A model generated the notes under the pieces. It worked only from the letters and a program-made list of their open reading frames with translations. It made no database searches and was not told the origin of the DNA. The position numbers and the translations under genes were made by a program. From Desulfobacterales bacterium (GTDB lineage Bacteria; Desulfobacterota; Desulfobacteria; Desulfobacterales; UBA5852), in the NCBI GenBank assembly GCA_016735415.1, contig JAERRP010000885.1, positions 1-8,331 of the forward strand: a stretch of 8,331 nt of DNA. The letters run 5' to 3'. Of this stretch, positions 5,416-8,331 are shown in pieces. How positions within the stretch are numbered: the stretch's first letter is position 1; each line of letters starts with the position of its first letter.

Positions 5416-6507
5416 ATGGACCGAAACACCCTCACCCGGCAGGTTCGCTACAATTGCGACCTGTCCGATGCCCGCTATGCCGGGTACTATTCGATTTGCG
5501 GTCTGGCCCTGCGTCTGCGGGATCTCTACAAATGGGAGCAGCGGCTGCCGCCCTGGGAAGAACGCAATCCGGCCGAAATCCTTGAATGGATCGATCGGAA
5601 GGAACAGTTGTGGGAGCGTCTGCAGGGTGAAGATTTTGTGCCGATCGATATTGACGGGATGCGCTTCGATCCTTTCGACACCCATGGCATCAACGCCCGT
5701 CTGGCGCCGCGGGGTTTATTCTACGGGGCCGGATACGCCCTGGGTCTCAAACCGGCGTTCGTCCTGGCGCAGATCGATGACCGCTATCGGGCTGATGGTC
5801 TTGCGGTTGTCCACCTGGGAAGGGAACTGGCCCGCGATCTGTTAACGCTGCCGGCCTTGTCTCAAAATGACACCATTGTGCTGCGCAAGGAGGCTGCCCG
5901 GTTTTTTGTCTGGGACCAGATTTTCTACATTACCCCGTCACGGCGTCCTTTTCTGGCGTATGCCCTGCGCCAGGCCGGACTGGCGGATACCGGCCCGTCC
6001 GGCCTGAGGGAGAACTTTGCGGTTCTCCTGGAAGGCCTCTATGATGTGTTCGTCCGACACGAGATCGGCGAGCGTCGTGACAGGGTTTTCGATGTGGACT
6101 GCTGGCGCGCGATGATAGCGTCTTTTCCCCATTCACCGGTGGAACTGCTCCTGCGGGCCGTCAAGGACGCCCTTGCGGATTCCGGCCCGAATGGACCGCT
6201 CCCGCATATGATCGCCGATCGCAAAGCCGTGTCTCTGGGGTTTTACCTGGTTTTTCACGACGGTCTGGGACGCCAGCTTTACCCGGAACTCCGGACCGCC
6301 TTTACGGACTTCGAACATTCCGGGGAATGGGCGGTCATGGATGCGGCCGCCCGAACAATCCACCACAGGGCCAGTGCCCACACCACCCGGTTGTTGGCCT
6401 TGTTTGAAGAAGGCCGGACCAGGGGCGATCTGGAATGGGCCGCCAACCGGATTCGCCGGGAATTTCTCGATCCGCTCGATGCCGCTCAGAAGGCCGGCCG
6501 CCAATAA
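5416..6507 (+). CDS. Conserved-looking hypothetical protein of unknown function
   Basis: I cannot assign a function to this 363-residue protein. It has no signal peptide or membrane segment and looks cytoplasmic and mostly helical. The N-terminal third carries tightly packed, conserved-looking stretches: YNCDLSDARYAGYYSICG (12-29), LRLRDLYKWEQ (32-42), FDPFDTHGINARL (84-96), GLFYGAGYALGLKP (100-113), then ELARDLLTLPAL (137-148) and FFVWDQIFY (163-171). It reminds me of a family of hypothetical proteins seen in Desulfobacterota, but this is recollection and was not checked. The Trp-, Tyr- and Asp-rich N-terminus suggests an enzyme or ligand-binding fold; no named catalytic motif is visible. 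GGAAGGA ends 8 bases before ATG 5416. The gene is divergent from the OsmC selenoprotein and alone on its strand until 6882. Confidence 0.75.
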   Translation: MDRNTLTRQVRYNCDLSDARYAGYYSICGLALRLRDLYKWEQRLPPWEERNPAEILEWIDRKEQLWERLQGEDFVPIDIDGMRFDPFDTHGINARLAPRGLFYGAGYALGLKPAFVLAQIDDRYRADGLAVVHLGRELARDLLTLPALSQNDTIVLRKEAARFFVWDQIFYITPSRRPFLAYALRQAGLADTGPSGLRENFAVLLEGLYDVFVRHEIGERRDRVFDVDCWRAMIASFPHSPVELLLRAVKDALADSGPNGPLPHMIADRKAVSLGFYLVFHDGLGRQLYPELRTAFTDFEHSGEWAVMDAAARTIHHRASAHTTRLLALFEEGRTRGDLEWAANRIRREFLDPLDAAQKAGRQ

Positions 6508-6520
6508 AAACGACGGCCGG
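6494..6520 (+). terminator. Hairpin around the stop codon of the 5416 gene
   Basis: CCGGCCG (6494-6500) and CGGCCGG (6514-6520) form a perfect 7-bp GC stem with a 13-base loop holding the TAA stop (6505-6507). There is no T-tract after it, so it may be a weak or Rho-assisted terminator or a 3' end stabiliser. Confidence 0.3.
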
Positions 6521-6540
6521 GTGCAACACGATCTGCCGGC

Positions 6541-6593
6541 GGTGGCCCGGGGATTCGAAATGCTGCTGGGGTTGAATTCTCGTCCGGGCTACC
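6541..6593 (+). other. Long hairpin, possible structured RNA or attenuator
   Basis: GGTGGCCCGG (6541-6550) pairs with CCGGGCTACC (6584-6593) over ten positions with a single G-U. Inside it GGATTC (6551-6556) can pair with GAATTC (6574-6579), also with one G-U, after a four-base bulge on the 3' side. The result is a 16-pair, two-tier hairpin with a 17-base loop. It is stronger than the other spacer hairpins in this window and lies in non-coding DNA. No T-tract follows. Confidence 0.4.
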
Positions 6594-6854
6594 ACACTTT
6601 GCCGCCAAAGGGGGCCGGTCGCCGTGACGACCCCGCCGATACAGGGCCTCCGACAGGTTGATTCCCAATAGATCTCCATGTAAGCTTATTTGTATTCATC
6701 GAGAGTACCCGTTGGCCTGGGGGCTGTGCTTGCTTTCGATCGATCCGGACGGTCTGCAACGCCTGCCGCTTCAGAACCATTGCGGCTTTGCCCGAAATAT
6801 CAGAACCGACCCGTCGCGGATGAGCGCCAAAGCGGGCCCAATCGCAGACACATT

Positions 6855-6880
6855 CAGAACGTAAACAGAACGTAAACAGA
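6855..6880 (+). repeat. 11-bp tandem repeat abutting the 6882 start codon
   Basis: CAGAACGTAAA occurs twice in tandem (6855-6865, 6866-6876), followed by a partial third copy CAGA (6877-6880). It fills the place where a ribosome binding site should be; no Shine-Dalgarno is visible. An in-frame TAA at 6873-6875 lies inside the repeat. Confidence 0.75.
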
Positions 6881-6881
6881 C

Positions 6882-8324
6882 ATGGATACCAAAAAGACCG
6901 CCTCCAAAACCATTTTTACACGAAGCTCGGTTGCACCGCAGGGCCGGTTTATTGCCGGTATCCACCGACCGGTCTACCGGATTGCCAATTTGCGCCGTTC
7001 GCATCATCTCTCTTCGCTGGGGCAGGGACCGGACGGCCGCAGCGTGACCAATCACAAGAACTTTTCCGTCGGAGATATCGATGTCCCCTCGGCGGATCCC
7101 ATCTATGAAATCGCCAACCCCCTGCCGTTTCGCGGGGTGACCTACATTGCCAAAGACTGGGCGGATGCCAGGGCGGCGCAGCTGCATACGATCAAGCTGC
7201 CGGCACGGCCGCCGGTTTCCATGAACCGGTGGCTTCGCGACCAGCTGGGCGATCAGGGCGCTGGCCACAAGCGCGTTGCCGATGCATTCGCCGAACTCCC
7301 GGAGCCTGTCCAGCTGGCCCTGGCGACCACCTCCACCGACCCCGACGATCTGGTTCTTCTGGCTGAACGGGCCGGCAATATCACCCATGCGCCAAAAAAC
7401 GGGCGGCCGACCGGGCTTAAATACATTCGGGATGACGCCGGCGGGATACGGCCGGACATCTGCAATCATCTTCTTTTCGAGGCCGTGGCCAACAATCCTT
7501 TCCTGCCCGATGACTACAAGGCGGCCATGGTGCTGCGTCCGGGGGCCCAGGGGGACAGCGAAATCACGGACGAGTGGCGCAGCGGAAATGCCGACAGCCA
7601 TGTGTGCGTGTACCTGCGGCGCAACAGCTATATCCCCTGGGGTCATTTTGCCGCCAACATGGCCGAGGATGCCATTCGCTACGATGCGGCCAGTCTGTCA
7701 TTGGACGATGTCACCGGGTTACGCCATCTTTACTACCAGCGCACGTTCGGGCGGGTGGCCCGCATGCTGGTGCTCGCGACCGGCGACGACAGCCTCCCCC
7801 TGAACCCGGAGCGTCTGGAAGCCCTGCGCCGGAAAATTGTTGCTGAGCTCGGGGCCGAAGGGCGGGCGGAGACATTGCACTTCAACAGTACTCTGTGGGG
7901 CTGGAATTTCGGGTTTGACTACGCCCCCAGCCGATACCGTCTGCATGCGTCTCACCAGCAGGTTCACCAGCAGTATGCCCTTATCCCCCGGGAGGTGGCG
8001 CGCCATGAAGCCGACGGCCAACTGCCGGCTTATGCCTGCGGCGATTTGATCGACGGCTTTATAACAGCCTACCGGGCCGAGCATGGGGTCGATTTTTTTG
8101 AGGCCTACCTGAAAGCCGTACGGCAAAACGAACGACTGGACGGGCGGGCGGATCGTGAAAAGCGCCTGATCGTCCATGCCGACCGGCATGTCATGCTCTT
8201 TGTGCCCAAGGCCCAGACCTCCCAGTGGGAACTTCAACTGGTCACCCTCGATTCGGTGGGCAATATTCTGGAGGCCGATCAGGATACGCGGCAGGCCCTC
8301 GATCAGGCCATCTATCGAACTTAG
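6882..8324 (+). CDS. 480-residue protein of unknown function with a remote HIT/GalT-like signature
   Basis: This complete gene ends at TAG 8322-8324. The product has no signal peptide or membrane segment. I do not recognise a named family. Residues 238-300 (DSHVCVYLRRNSYIPWGHFAANM, then SLSLDDVTGLRHLYYQRTFGRVARML) and 333-370 (HFNSTLWGWNFGFDY, then HASHQQVHQQYALIPR with His355, His358, His362) follow the order of a HIT-superfamily domain: a GH strand, a helix after an Asp-rich loop, an N-G-N-G type turn, then a His/Gln triad (QVHQQ, compare HPHxQ of GalT) ending in a Pro-Arg. The C-terminus (DRHVMLFVPKAQTSQWELQLVT, 434-455) could be part of a second such repeat, as in GalT. This is inference from pattern only; if right, it may be a nucleotidyl transferase or hydrolase. 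The start ATG 6882 is forced by an in-frame TAA at 6873, but has no Shine-Dalgarno. Confidence 0.7.
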   Translation: MDTKKTASKTIFTRSSVAPQGRFIAGIHRPVYRIANLRRSHHLSSLGQGPDGRSVTNHKNFSVGDIDVPSADPIYEIANPLPFRGVTYIAKDWADARAAQLHTIKLPARPPVSMNRWLRDQLGDQGAGHKRVADAFAELPEPVQLALATTSTDPDDLVLLAERAGNITHAPKNGRPTGLKYIRDDAGGIRPDICNHLLFEAVANNPFLPDDYKAAMVLRPGAQGDSEITDEWRSGNADSHVCVYLRRNSYIPWGHFAANMAEDAIRYDAASLSLDDVTGLRHLYYQRTFGRVARMLVLATGDDSLPLNPERLEALRRKIVAELGAEGRAETLHFNSTLWGWNFGFDYAPSRYRLHASHQQVHQQYALIPREVARHEADGQLPAYACGDLIDGFITAYRAEHGVDFFEAYLKAVRQNERLDGRADREKRLIVHADRHVMLFVPKAQTSQWELQLVTLDSVGNILEADQDTRQALDQAIYRT

Positions 8325-8331
8325 CATTTGC

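Larger units (their letters stand above)
6508..6881. other. 374-base spacer with structured elements, no convincing gene
   Basis: Short open frames exist on both strands, but none has a ribosome binding site, length or composition resembling a gene. The spacer holds a long-stem hairpin (6541-6593), a small perfect hairpin GGTCG/CGACC around 6616-6631, an AT-richer patch near 6660-6705 and an 11-bp tandem repeat against the next start codon. I see no tRNA, IS end or CRISPR repeat here. Confidence 0.5.

Noticed and set aside
6541..6593. tRNA or tRNA-Sec gene (GATTCGAA resembles a T-loop)
   Set aside because: The stem order, loop sizes and the lack of an acceptor stem, D arm and anticodon arm do not fit a tRNA.
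6771..7646. Minus-strand open frame of 291 codons
   Set aside because: It is a shadow of the 480-residue gene, with no domain and no ribosome binding site.
7719..8327. Minus-strand open frame of 202 codons
   Set aside because: Opposite the C-terminal half of the 480-residue protein; no family-like motifs.
1..8331. Mobile element, CRISPR array or phage region
   Set aside because: No transposase, integrase, terminal inverted repeats, spaced direct repeats or phage proteins are seen.

Overview
The window looks like chromosomal DNA of a GC-rich (roughly 58-60% by eye) Gram-negative bacterium. The best fit is a Desulfobacterota (deltaproteobacterial, Desulfosarcina-like) sulfate reducer. This rests on periplasmic c-type haem proteins, a SurA/PpiC-type periplasmic foldase, lipoprotein signals, and an in-frame TGA that is best read as selenocysteine, a feature common in that lineage. 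The taxonomy is inference; no rRNA or marker gene is present.

Layout from left to right. (1) 1-2433, minus strand: a two-gene unit of a secreted beta-propeller (PD40/TolB-like) protein with one CxxCH haem site, followed 35 bases later by a fatty acid cis/trans isomerase (cti) that runs off the left edge. (2) 2434-2795: a divergent control region with several CCGGT boxes, palindromes and candidate promoters on both strands. (3) 2796-4769, plus strand: a DUF1285-like cytoplasmic protein, a small four-segment membrane protein, and an exported SurA/PpiC peptidyl-prolyl isomerase. (4) 4777-5244, minus strand, tail-to-tail with the isomerase: an OsmC-family redox protein whose catalytic first cysteine position is a TGA codon. 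A SECIS-like hairpin with GGU in its loop follows that codon, so I annotate it as one selenoprotein CDS. (5) 5245-5415: a divergent spacer with palindromes. (6) 5416-6507, plus: a conserved-looking protein of unknown function. (7) 6508-6881: 374 bases with no convincing gene, holding a strong long-stem hairpin and an 11-bp tandem repeat that abuts the next start codon. (8) 6882-8324, plus: a complete 480-residue protein of unknown function with a remote HIT/GalT-like signature.

Functionally, much of the window concerns the cell envelope and stress. Cti remodels membrane phospholipids in the periplasm, the PD40 haem protein is exported to the same compartment, the SurA/PpiC protein helps envelope proteins fold, and OsmC-family proteins reduce organic hydroperoxides. 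Whether they act as one programme is inference. The observation most worth following is the selenocysteine-containing OsmC protein; the haem propeller-Cti pair and the HIT-like 480-residue protein come next.
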